Source of the DNA: an uncultured Acidobacteriia bacterium
Lineage (GTDB): Bacteria; Acidobacteriota; Terriglobia; Bryobacterales; Bryobacteraceae
Direction: 5' to 3'
Assembly (NCBI GenBank): GCA_903851195.1
Contig: CAINNJ010000004.1
Span: forward strand, 62,001-126,000
DNA length: 64,000 bases
A program made the position numbers and the translations under genes. A model generated the notes under the pieces. The model did not search any database and was not told the origin of the DNA. It worked only from the letters and a program-made list of their open reading frames with translations. How positions within the stretch are numbered: position 1 is the stretch's first letter; the number at the start of each line of letters is the position of its first letter. Below are positions 34,346 through 42,693 of this stretch, piece after piece.

Positions 34346-35197
34346 ATGAGTCAACGCTCGGTTCTCTTCATCAGCGCCGATCAGCCGGCTGCTTCCAAAG
34401 TGGAAGCCGCCGCGCGCGAAGGATTTTCCGGGGAACAGGAATGGGTGCGCGTGGAAGCCCTGTTCGACGGGCTGCGCTGTCTGCAGGAACGATCGTTCGA
34501 TCTGATTCTTTCCGACCTGTTTCTGCCGGACGGACAAGGTCTGGCCACCCTGCGGCACCTGCAGCAACACGCGCCGCAGACGCCGGTGATTGCGTTCTGC
34601 CATGCCGGGGACCGGGATACCGGCGTGACCGCGGTGCGCAAGGGCGCTTTCGACTTCTTCTGTTACGAGGATTTCGACGCGGGGAATCTGCAGAAATCGA
34701 TCGAGGCCGCCATGAGCCACGGCCGGGTGGAAGCGGAGAAGAAGGCCGCCGCGGAACGGCGCAACAACGCGCGTTTTCCGTGCCGGCTCGCCGTCAGCTA
34801 TCAAACGCTGGAGCATCCGATTCTTTCCGGACAGGGAACCAGCGAGACCCTGAACATCAGCAGTAAGGGTTTGCTGTTTACCAGCAACGAACTCTTCCAG
34901 GCGGGTCAGCTGGTGCAGGTTTCGCTCGACTGGCCGGCGCGTCTGGAGAACCAGATTCCGCTGAAACTGGTGGCGGAAGGCCGCATTGTCCGGAATGCGA
35001 ACGGCCAGACGGCCATGACGATCGACAAGTACGAGTTCCGGACCCGGCGGGTCCCGGCGAACCCGGCCGCCGCAACAGGCGGAGGGAAACCGACTTTTTC
35101 AAGCCGCCCGACAGAGACGGCGCCACGAACGATTTCCCAGCCGGGTACGGCGGCGGGTGGAAGGACGAAGGGCGCTACGGAGCGCCGGCCCGTCTGA
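34346..35197 (+). CDS. REC-PilZ response regulator (c-di-GMP receptor)
   Basis: 283 residues. The REC domain (1-120) has the phosphoacceptor Asp57 in LILSDLFLPD, but the conserved switch Lys is replaced (FFCYEDFD), so phosphorylation signalling may be altered. The PilZ domain (about 137-235) has the c-di-GMP motifs RNNAR (139-143) and NISSKG. The last 50 residues are a Pro/Thr/Gly-rich disordered tail. The protein should couple phosphorelay input to c-di-GMP. It lies 30 nt before a LuxR-type regulator and 6 kb from a c-di-GMP-metabolising enzyme. The 243-nt gap upstream (34103-34345) has repeated ATTTTCCGG elements and nothing else I recognise. Confidence 0.92.
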   Translation: MSQRSVLFISADQPAASKVEAAAREGFSGEQEWVRVEALFDGLRCLQERSFDLILSDLFLPDGQGLATLRHLQQHAPQTPVIAFCHAGDRDTGVTAVRKGAFDFFCYEDFDAGNLQKSIEAAMSHGRVEAEKKAAAERRNNARFPCRLAVSYQTLEHPILSGQGTSETLNISSKGLLFTSNELFQAGQLVQVSLDWPARLENQIPLKLVAEGRIVRNANGQTAMTIDKYEFRTRRVPANPAAATGGGKPTFSSRPTETAPRTISQPGTAAGGRTKGATERRPV

Positions 35198-35227
35198 CCG
35201 ACTCGCATCGCGTAACCCGGAGGGCAT

Positions 35228-35938
35228 TTGCCACGAACAGTTCTTGTCAGCGACCAGCCCGTGCTGCTGCGCGGTCTGTCGCATGTCCTGCAAAGCCGGG
35301 GCTTTGAGACGGCCGAGTGCACCGGAGTGGAGAACATCCCGGACTGCCTGCGCGCGGGCGCGGTTCCGGATCTGACTGTTCTCGATCTTACCGGGTGTCT
35401 GAATTTCGGAAGTCTGATCGACATTCACCGCAAAATTCCGTGGTGTCCCGTGGTGTTGTGGTCGGACCGGCTGCCCCTCGAACTCATCTTCAAAACGCTG
35501 GAGTATGGCGTCCGCGGGATTGTTTCCCGGAAATCCGAACCGCAACGGTTCTGCGATGCGCTCCGCAGAGTCTGCGCCGGCGAGATGGAAATCGCCTTTG
35601 CGGCCGTGCCCGCCGGTCCTGCCGAGCCGTTCCCGCAGACACCGCTGACGGCCCGGGAGCGGGAGATCGTCGCCTGTCTGCGCCGGGGGCTGCGGAACCG
35701 GGAAATCGCGGAGGAGATGAACATTACGGAGGGCACCGTAAAGATCTACCTGTTCCGGCTGTTTAAGAAGATGGGCGTGAAGAATCGCTTCGAACTGGTC
35801 AGCAGTGGCGTGCTGCCGCCTGGGCCACTTACGGCGGAGGGAATTCCGGGCCCGCCGCTTCCGGGCCAGGCACTTCCGGTTCAAGCGGCGAAGAAGACCG
35901 CAGGTCCCGGGGCATCGCGGCCACCAGAGCCTGCGTGA
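35228..35938 (+). CDS. NarL/LuxR-family response regulator
   Basis: 236 residues, TTG start. REC domain at 1-115, with the probable phospho-Asp in LTVLDLTG; the acidic pair at the N-terminus is weak (VLVSDQP), so phosphorylation is uncertain. The LuxR HTH at about 138-200 has LTAREREIVACLRRGLRNREIAEEMNITEGTVKIYLFRLFKKMGVKNR, a full match to the family pattern. A Pro/Gly-rich tail of about 38 residues follows. The gene follows the REC-PilZ gene by 30 nt and its tail overlaps the convergent ABC ATPase gene by 110 nt. Target genes are unknown. Confidence 0.92.
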   Translation: MPRTVLVSDQPVLLRGLSHVLQSRGFETAECTGVENIPDCLRAGAVPDLTVLDLTGCLNFGSLIDIHRKIPWCPVVLWSDRLPLELIFKTLEYGVRGIVSRKSEPQRFCDALRRVCAGEMEIAFAAVPAGPAEPFPQTPLTAREREIVACLRRGLRNREIAEEMNITEGTVKIYLFRLFKKMGVKNRFELVSSGVLPPGPLTAEGIPGPPLPGQALPVQAAKKTAGPGASRPPEPA

Positions 35939-36680
35939 ACGGGTGACGGGGCGAGTGAAAGATCTGCGCCGGCGCGCCGGATTCCACCAGGCCGCCTTCA
36001 TGCAGAATCTCTACCCGATCGCTCAGTGCCGCCACCGAGAGCAGGTCGTGGGAAATGAAGAGAATCGCGGTGCCCAGCCGGCGGTTCAGGTCGCGAAACA
36101 GCCGGAGCACCGCCGCCTGGGTGATGGCGTCGAGAGCGCTGGTGGGTTCATCGGCCAGCAGCAGCGCCGGTTTGTGCATGATGGCGAGAGCGATGAGCAG
36201 CCGTTGCCCCTGTCCGGTGGAAAGCTCGCCGGCGCGCTGGTTCAGAAATCCGGACGTGCCGGGTAACCGCACGCTTTCGAGCAGCGAGGCGAACGCATCT
36301 TCCGGGGGCTTTGCGGTGGCATGAGCCCGCCAGGTTTCCCGGAGCAGGGTGCTCACCTTCAGTTTCGGATTCAGCGCCGCGGCAGGGCTTTGCGGCACGT
36401 AGCCAATCCGGTTGCCGCGGATGCCGCGCATGGCCGCCCCGCTGAGCCCGGTGAGTTCCCTGCCCTCCAGCACAATGCTCCCCGTGACGGCGCCGCCGCG
36501 GTATTCCAGCAGCCGCAGCAGCGCCATGGCGAGCGTGCTCTTGCCGGAACCGCTCAGCCCGATCAGGGAGACAATCTGGCCAGGATCGATCGCGGCATGC
36601 ACTTCGCGCAACACAACGTGGGCGCCATACCGGGCTGTAAGGCGGAATTCCAGAACGGGCTTTACCGGAGCCGCAGCCAT
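35829..36680 (-). CDS. oligopeptide/dipeptide ABC transporter ATP-binding protein
   Basis: 283 residues from ATG 36680; the frame beyond is a shadow. Walker A GLSGSGKST, Q-loop YVPQSP, signature ELSTGQGQRLLIA (a Gly-to-Thr change from the usual LSGGQ), Walker B LLLADEPTSALD and H-loop ISHDL are all present, and FHSPRHPFTQAL is the DppD/OppD family tail motif. The usual importer has two ATPases (D and F); only one is encoded here, so it probably works as a homodimer or with a subunit from elsewhere. Last gene of the five-gene operon that begins with the GGDEF/HD-GYP protein; its start overlaps the binding protein by 19 nt. Confidence 0.93.
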   Translation of the reverse strand: MAAAPVKPVLEFRLTARYGAHVVLREVHAAIDPGQIVSLIGLSGSGKSTLAMALLRLLEYRGGAVTGSIVLEGRELTGLSGAAMRGIRGNRIGYVPQSPAAALNPKLKVSTLLRETWRAHATAKPPEDAFASLLESVRLPGTSGFLNQRAGELSTGQGQRLLIALAIMHKPALLLADEPTSALDAITQAAVLRLFRDLNRRLGTAILFISHDLLSVAALSDRVEILHEGGLVESGAPAQIFHSPRHPFTQALVAAMPRDLRSSSPLEPEVPGPEAAGPEFPPP

Positions 36681-38284
36681 TCCACATTCCAGAGAACCTG
36701 CGGCGGCGCAACGGCCGGCTGCGCACCTTGCAGGGCGGGCGAGATGGCGCAGAGATAATCCGGATTCACCAGATAAATCAGAGGCACTTCGGCGACGACG
36801 ATACGCTGCACCTCGTCGATCGCCTTCTTGCGGACTTCCCGGGAACCCTCGGTCGCCTGCTTCAGTTCCAGTTCGTCGATACGAGCTTCCCACGGCGTCG
36901 CGGGCGATTTCTGCAGCGGCGCCCAGGCATGCTGCGGGCCGGAACTGAGCCAGACGTTCTTCTCGAGCAGGGGGTCGAGTTCCACGTTGGTAAAGCCGAG
37001 GATCGCGGCCTCGTAATCGTACGATTTGCCGATGCGGTCCATCAGGGAGTTGAACTCGAGCGGCACGAAGTTCACGCGAATGCCGATTTTGAGCAGGTCG
37101 GACTGGACGATTTGCGCGAGTCGCTCACGGGCGCTATTGCCGGAATTGGTGACCAGAGAGAACTCGACCGCATGGCCGCCGCGGTCTTTCAGAACACCGT
37201 CGCGCAGCGCGAAACCCTCGGACGCCAGAAGTTTGAGAGCCTCGGCCGGATCCGTGGCGAGCGGCTTCAGCTCTTTGTTGAACCAAAACCGATTGGCCGG
37301 TGAAATGGGACCGGCGGCGGCGTGCGCACTGCCGCCATAGACGATCCGCACCATATCGTCGCGGTGAACCGCGTGGCTGATGGCCCGGCGAAACACCGTG
37401 GAAGTGAACCATTTGCGCTTCCATTCCGGCAGCGTTTTGGCGGCATTCTGATTGAACCAGAGGAACTGCGAGTCCAGAGAGGGACCGAGGTTGCGGGCGG
37501 CACCCGGCCTCTCCTTTTGCAGACGGCTGAAATTGTCGGGATCCACGCGGTTGATCAGGTGCAACTCGCCGCGCAGGAAACGGGTGAGTTCAATGTCTTT
37601 GTTCTGCTGGATGTCGAGCCGGACGGAATCGAGATACGGGAGCGGGTGGCCGGCCTGGTCGCGCTTCCAGTAGTTCGGATTGCGCCGGAGACGGATAAAA
37701 TCGCCGCGATGGAATTCGGCGATATAGAACGGGCCGGCGGAGGCGGGCAGTTTCCCGGTTTTGACGAAGGCCGGGTCGGCGAGGCGGGGATCGGCAATCC
37801 CCAGACCGTCGAAAAGACTTTCGAAGCCCGGTTTTGGCGTTTTATAGCGGATGGTGAGACTGACGGGCGAAGTCACGCGGATTTCCGGAATGCCTTCGGC
37901 GGAGCGCAGGGTATCGCCAGCCGGCGAGGGCTGCTTCGGGTCCAGAGCGCGCTCCAGGGTATGGCCCACCTCGACGGCGGTCAGCGGCGTGCCATCGGAG
38001 AACTTCAGCCCGGGCCGAAGCTGAAAGGTCAGTGCGCGGCCGCCCTCGTTGAGGTTCCACGACGCGGCCAGTTCCGGCTCCAGGTTACCGGAGACGCGAT
38101 TCACCCGAACCAGCACGCCCGCCGTGAGATAGCGGACGATCTCGGCGTTACTCTCTTCGACGTGGAGGGGATCGAACGAGCCGGGGTCCGCGGCAATGGC
38201 GAAGCGCAGTTCATTCGGAACCGCGGGGCCGCTGGCGGCAACGGCGGAGAAGGTGAACAGGAGGGCGAGCGCGAAGCGTTTCAT
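36662..38284 (-). CDS. peptide ABC transporter substrate-binding protein (SBP family 5)
   Basis: 540 residues with a signal peptide (MKRFALALLFTFSAVAASG); the ATG at 38284 fits this and overlaps the permease stop by 4 nt. SBP_bac_5 landmarks: GSFDPLHVEESNAEIVRYLTAGV, LEPELAASWNLNEGGRALTFQLRPGLKFSDGTPLTA, and FRRAISHAVHRDDMVRIVYGG. No lipobox Cys, so it is a soluble periplasmic protein. Family members bind di- or oligopeptides, or other ligands such as nickel or opines; the ligand cannot be inferred. Confidence 0.94.
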   Translation of the reverse strand: MKRFALALLFTFSAVAASGPAVPNELRFAIAADPGSFDPLHVEESNAEIVRYLTAGVLVRVNRVSGNLEPELAASWNLNEGGRALTFQLRPGLKFSDGTPLTAVEVGHTLERALDPKQPSPAGDTLRSAEGIPEIRVTSPVSLTIRYKTPKPGFESLFDGLGIADPRLADPAFVKTGKLPASAGPFYIAEFHRGDFIRLRRNPNYWKRDQAGHPLPYLDSVRLDIQQNKDIELTRFLRGELHLINRVDPDNFSRLQKERPGAARNLGPSLDSQFLWFNQNAAKTLPEWKRKWFTSTVFRRAISHAVHRDDMVRIVYGGSAHAAAGPISPANRFWFNKELKPLATDPAEALKLLASEGFALRDGVLKDRGGHAVEFSLVTNSGNSARERLAQIVQSDLLKIGIRVNFVPLEFNSLMDRIGKSYDYEAAILGFTNVELDPLLEKNVWLSSGPQHAWAPLQKSPATPWEARIDELELKQATEGSREVRKKAIDEVQRIVVAEVPLIYLVNPDYLCAISPALQGAQPAVAPPQVLWNVEWLRLR

Positions 38285-39105
38285 CGTAAAGATACAGGGG
38301 AAGATTCGGGGGAAATATCCGGGGACGTTTGCAGACATTCGATGCAGATCATGACCAGAATCAGAAGCGCCAGCGGCGCGAGCACCCACGGATTCGCCCG
38401 CACGACGTCGGGGTGTTGCAGGTCTTGAATCAGGTTACCCCAGGAAGGCAGCGGAGGCGCTACGCCCAGACCGAGCAGGCCCAGGTTGGCCTCGGAAAGA
38501 ATATAGACGGGCACCAGGATGCGAAGTTGCGCGAGGGCGAGAGAACGCAGGTGGGGCCAGCCATGCACCAGAACGATCCGCCAGGTGCGCATGCCGGAGG
38601 TTTGGGCCTGCAGGACCCAGCCGGAATCGCGCAGTTGTTGCATGGCCGCCGTAAAGACGCGGGCAGGCACGGCCCATCCCGAGACGCCCATGAGCCCAAA
38701 CGTTAGAATCACGGAGGTGGAGGGCGAAGTGTTCAGCGGAAGTTCCGCTCTCAGGATGATGTAGAGGAAGAGCCACGGCAGAGAAAGCGAGATCGTGGTG
38801 AAGCCGGAGACGGCCGGGGCGGCGAGCGGCACGCGCCAGACCGCCGGCAGGGAGAGCAGAAGCGCCAGCACGACGGAGAGCAGGGCGGCGGCGGGGACCA
38901 GCAGAACCGAGACGCGTGTGCCGTAGAGGAGCCGGGAGAAGCGGTCGCGGCCGAGTTCGTCGGTGCCCATCGGCGAGTGCCGGTCGGGCGGCGCGTTCGT
39001 CTTTTCGCGGTCCTGATAATCGTACGGGGCCGGCGCGATCGCGGGCGCGAGCAGGGCGATGGCCGCGACGGCAAGCAGCACTGCCAGGGCAAGCCGCTGG
39101 ATCAT
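38281..39105 (-). CDS. peptide ABC transporter permease (DppC-like)
   Basis: 274 residues, about 6 membrane spans. The short periplasmic segment with HSPMGTDELGRDRFSRLLYGTRVSV is the DppC/OppC hallmark. The EAA loop region is near LRDSGWVLQAQTSGMRTWRIVLVHGWPHL, followed by EANLGLLGLGVAPPLPSWG. It overlaps DppB (upstream) and the SBP (downstream) by 4 nt each, indicating translational coupling. Confidence 0.93.
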   Translation of the reverse strand: MIQRLALAVLLAVAAIALLAPAIAPAPYDYQDREKTNAPPDRHSPMGTDELGRDRFSRLLYGTRVSVLLVPAAALLSVVLALLLSLPAVWRVPLAAPAVSGFTTISLSLPWLFLYIILRAELPLNTSPSTSVILTFGLMGVSGWAVPARVFTAAMQQLRDSGWVLQAQTSGMRTWRIVLVHGWPHLRSLALAQLRILVPVYILSEANLGLLGLGVAPPLPSWGNLIQDLQHPDVVRANPWVLAPLALLILVMICIECLQTSPDISPESSPVSLR

Positions 39106-39962
39106 GCTTTCCCTCCGTCCGCCAGTTCGCCCATTGTCTGGACGAAAGCGACCAGAAACGTCACGATCAGGGCGAGGCCAGCGACCAGTGGCAGGTCGCG
39201 GGCCAGCGCCGCCTTCCAGGCGAGTTGTCCGATGCCCGGGACGTCGCAGAGCGCCTCAACCGGAATCAGGAGGCCGAAAGCCTGCATGAGGGCGACACCG
39301 GCGAGCGCGAACCATTGCGGCGCGGCGGCGCCCAGAATATAACGAAACACCAGGCTCCCGGGCCGGACGCCGCGGGCGCGGGCAGCCAGCAGCGCCGGCG
39401 AGGATAACAGGTCTTCGAGCAGTGTCCGCATGGTGCCGAAGACACGGGGAAGAAGCGCGATAGCCATGGTGAGAGGCAGCGGCGCTTCCGCGAAGAAAAA
39501 AGCCAGAGCCAGCACCGCCGGGGGAATGGCCAGCAGTAATCCGCTCAGACCGGAGGCGAACAGACTCAAGCCCGCCCTGCGGGGCCAGACGGCCAGCCAG
39601 GCGAGGATTCCGCCGAAGAACAGGCCTCCGAGCGTGCCGCCGGCGAGCAGGCGCGCGCTCACGGGCGCCCGGTCCCGAAGAAGTTCGGTGACCGGAGCAT
39701 GGAAGGATTCAGACTGCCCGAAATCGCCCCGCGCCGCGGCAAGCAGGTACCGCGCGTAGAACACGGGCAAACGGTTCTCCCGCTCGCGCCGGGCGTGCAT
39801 GGCAGCCAGAGTCGCGGCGTCGATACGCGGGTTCCAGGCGTTTTCGTCGACGTCGAAGCCGGGACTGTAGCGAACCAGCGCGGCAGCGGCCAGACCGCCG
39901 AGCAACACCACCCCGGCGAGGCTCAGCAGGCTTCGGCCGACCCGTGCGGCGAGGGAGATCAC
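39102..39962 (-). CDS. peptide ABC transporter permease (DppB-like)
   Basis: 286 residues, about 6 membrane spans. DppB/OppB cues: N-terminal span, a periplasmic loop with LPVFYARYLLAAARGDFGQS, and an EAA-like loop SPALLAARARGVRPGSLVFRYILGAAAPQ. Near the C-terminus is LIPVEALCDVPGIGQLAWKA. Overlaps the GGDEF/HD-GYP stop by 4 nt and DppC by 4 nt. Confidence 0.92.
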   Translation of the reverse strand: MISLAARVGRSLLSLAGVVLLGGLAAAALVRYSPGFDVDENAWNPRIDAATLAAMHARRERENRLPVFYARYLLAAARGDFGQSESFHAPVTELLRDRAPVSARLLAGGTLGGLFFGGILAWLAVWPRRAGLSLFASGLSGLLLAIPPAVLALAFFFAEAPLPLTMAIALLPRVFGTMRTLLEDLLSSPALLAARARGVRPGSLVFRYILGAAAPQWFALAGVALMQAFGLLIPVEALCDVPGIGQLAWKAALARDLPLVAGLALIVTFLVAFVQTMGELADGGKA

Positions 39963-42469
39963 GGGTGAGCGGCCGAGATGAGAGACTCGTCGAGTCCCGC
40001 AAACGGCGCGGCCTTGTCTTCCCCGGCCGAAAGCAGGGCCGGCACCCCCGCTGATCTCTTGCGCAACCTCTTGCTTTTGTACATCCGCCGATCCGACTCG
40101 GCCAGAAGCTCTTCGGCGTCCGACCCGTCGTCGGGGTAGAACGCGACGCCCACGCTCATCGAGAGGGAACAGGGGTCCGGAGTCGTCGAACCGGCCTCCC
40201 GCGCGATGGCCCGCAGTCCCTCGATAATGGCCTCAAGGCGCAGGGCGTCGGGTTGCGGCAGCCCGGAGGCGGCGCTCCGCTGCGGCATGGGAATCAGCAG
40301 GACGAACTCGTCGCCTCCCATGCGCGCCACATAATCGTCGTCCTGGCATTGTTCCCGCAGTCCGTGCGCGATAAACCGGAGAACCTTGTTGCCTTCGAGA
40401 TGGCCAAACCGGTCGTTCACCTGTTTAAAGCCGTCCAGATCGCAGACCACCACGGCGAGGGAAGAGCCTTCGCGCTGGGCGCGGGTCAGTTCCCGGTCGA
40501 GCGTCATGAACAGAGACCGCGCATTCGGCAGGCTGGTGAGGTAATCGGTCGCGATGGAAGTTTCCAGCATGCGGTTGTTCAGGGCATTCTCGATCGCGAG
40601 CGCCACTTTGGAGCTGATCGCAATCAGGATGCGGAGGTTTTCCTTGCTGAACGCATCCCGTTCGGCGCGATAAAGGGCGAGCACGCCAACAGAGCCATTG
40701 ACGCCGTTGAGCGGCACCGCCAGCGCGGCGCGGAGCGTGGAATAGCGAGTCGGGTCGTTGAGATAACCGGCTTCCACCGACGGATTGCCGTTCAGGATCG
40801 GTTTGTTGTTCTCCGCGACCCAGCCGGAAAGGCCCTGCCCAACGGGTATCTCAATCGCCGTGAACAGCCGCATGTTCTCGCCGCTGACGTAGTCGGGAAT
40901 CAGTTTGTCGTCGCGCCGGACATAAATCGCGATGGTCTCGTAAGGGATCAGCCGCTTCAGACGCACGGCGACGAAGGCGAGTGCCTCCTGCAGGCTGAGA
41001 GACGAGCCCAGATCCTGGGTGAGTTCGTAGAGCATCTGCGCTTCCTGCGTGGCCGCGGCGATGGAGGACAGCGGGTCGAGCGAACCCACGGCGGCAGGAA
41101 GGAGTTCGGGCTCGGTGGATTCGGCAAACCCGGTAGCGGGGGCGAGGCCGTGACGGATCTTCACGTCCATGGAAAGCTTGATCTTTTCGCCGCCGCTGCT
41201 GATCGCCTTCTGCTCCAGTTCCACATACCGGCGCCGGATGATATCGACGATGGTGGGGTCGAAACTCTTGCCGGATTCCGCGGCTACGATGGACATCGCC
41301 TGATCGAGCGGGAGCGCGCGCCGGTACTGCCGATCGGAGGCCAGCGCATCGAAACAATCGACGACGGAGAGGATGCGCGCGCCCAGAGGAATGTCTTCGC
41401 CGGCGAGGCCGAACGGGTACCCGGAGCCATCCCATTTCTCATGGTGAGCGCGCACGATCGGCACCACGGGATAGGGAAACTTCACTTCCTCCAGAATTTC
41501 GGCGCCCACCAGCGGATGGATCTTCATCTTGTCGAACTCTTCGGGAGTGAGCCTTCCCGGTTTCGAGATGATGTGTTCGGGCACGGCCAGTTTGCCGATA
41601 TCGTGCAGCAGCGCGGCAGCCTGCAGGGCGTCCAGATCGTTCTGCGCCATGCCGATTTCCCTGCCGATTTCGAGGGCGTAAACGCGGACGCGCTGCAGAT
41701 GCTCGTGCGTGGTGGCGTCCTTGGCCTCAATGGCGAGCGCGAGAGCTTCGATGGTCCGGAGGTGAAGGCCCGCAATCTCCTCGACGTGGACTTTGTCCTT
41801 TTCCAGACGGTCGATGTACATGCGGTAAGAGCGGTAAATGAAGTAGACCAGAGGAAAGAGGACAAGTGCCGCCTGCCAGCCTTCCTGATGGCTGAGAACC
41901 ACGATCAGCCAGGCGACGGAGGCCGCTGCCATGTGATACGGCAGAACCCAAAAGTAAGTGGAATGCCACGTTTTGTAAATGGACTTTCTTTCGGTCAGTC
42001 CGATCACACCGGCTACCAGAACCGTGTTGACCAGGTAGTAGGTGAGCGCGGCCAGACCGAGGCGGATCGGGTGAACATCCCCCATCAGGTGGCGGAGGGC
42101 GCCGTGGAACACGCTGTGCGCCGCGATCACGGCAAGACAGATGGCGAAAACGCTGAACGCGATCTGGACTGCCTTCGGACGAACTCTCGGACGCCAGAGA
42201 CACTGGACGAGAATGCCGCCCGTCCCGAGAAGAATCGCCTCCGGAAGGCTGAACATGACGATCCCGACCAGGATGAAGAGAAAGTTAACCGACAGGGTCG
42301 CAAAGACCATCGGCAGCCGGACTTTCATTCCGGAAGTGAGGATAGTTACAAGGAAGTAAAGCCAAAACTGAATCGGGTCAGCCGACGAAAATCGCGCGAG
42401 TTCCAGTGCGAGCCCCAGGCTCCCGGACGCGAGAACCGCAGCGATGTATAGTTTAGCCCGTATCGGCAT
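39959..42469 (-). CDS. membrane HD-GYP / GAF / GGDEF cyclic-di-GMP enzyme
   Basis: 836 residues. An N-terminal membrane domain (about 1-215, 6-7 spans) precedes an HD-GYP phosphodiesterase with HDIGK (289-293) and HHEKWDGSGYP (342-352). A GAF domain follows (about 465-630), then a GGDEF diguanylate cyclase with an intact GGDEF (718-722). Both making and breaking of c-di-GMP are thus possible; no RxxD inhibitory site was identified with confidence. It is the first gene of an operon with the peptide importer, overlapping DppB by 4 nt, so the signal may be linked to peptide uptake. TACAAT on the minus strand (42492 to 42487) lies 17 nt before the ATG. Confidence 0.94.
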   Translation of the reverse strand: MPIRAKLYIAAVLASGSLGLALELARFSSADPIQFWLYFLVTILTSGMKVRLPMVFATLSVNFLFILVGIVMFSLPEAILLGTGGILVQCLWRPRVRPKAVQIAFSVFAICLAVIAAHSVFHGALRHLMGDVHPIRLGLAALTYYLVNTVLVAGVIGLTERKSIYKTWHSTYFWVLPYHMAAASVAWLIVVLSHQEGWQAALVLFPLVYFIYRSYRMYIDRLEKDKVHVEEIAGLHLRTIEALALAIEAKDATTHEHLQRVRVYALEIGREIGMAQNDLDALQAAALLHDIGKLAVPEHIISKPGRLTPEEFDKMKIHPLVGAEILEEVKFPYPVVPIVRAHHEKWDGSGYPFGLAGEDIPLGARILSVVDCFDALASDRQYRRALPLDQAMSIVAAESGKSFDPTIVDIIRRRYVELEQKAISSGGEKIKLSMDVKIRHGLAPATGFAESTEPELLPAAVGSLDPLSSIAAATQEAQMLYELTQDLGSSLSLQEALAFVAVRLKRLIPYETIAIYVRRDDKLIPDYVSGENMRLFTAIEIPVGQGLSGWVAENNKPILNGNPSVEAGYLNDPTRYSTLRAALAVPLNGVNGSVGVLALYRAERDAFSKENLRILIAISSKVALAIENALNNRMLETSIATDYLTSLPNARSLFMTLDRELTRAQREGSSLAVVVCDLDGFKQVNDRFGHLEGNKVLRFIAHGLREQCQDDDYVARMGGDEFVLLIPMPQRSAASGLPQPDALRLEAIIEGLRAIAREAGSTTPDPCSLSMSVGVAFYPDDGSDAEELLAESDRRMYKSKRLRKRSAGVPALLSAGEDKAAPFAGLDESLISAAHP

Positions 42470-42693
42470 AGGCCGGAAACAGGTTCATTGTATCATCGCC
42501 AGGCTGCTAAAGAATTGAAAACCCAGCGGATCTGGTACTCCGTTCGGAACCGGGGCGACCTCGGAAAAACACCTGGAGAAACGGTTTCCGTGCCGGAGCG
42601 CCCCGAAACGGAACCGGCCGTTAACCGGGCTGTCCACTGACGGTAGCATTGACAAGTGAGCGATTTCACACCGATCATGAAGAACTACTCTCG

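Noticed and set aside
42649-42693. TTG at 42649 as start of the second sigma-54 activator
   Set aside because: The TTG belongs to TTGACA, a good -35 candidate, and the ATG at 42694 is a better start. Not excluded without 5' mapping.
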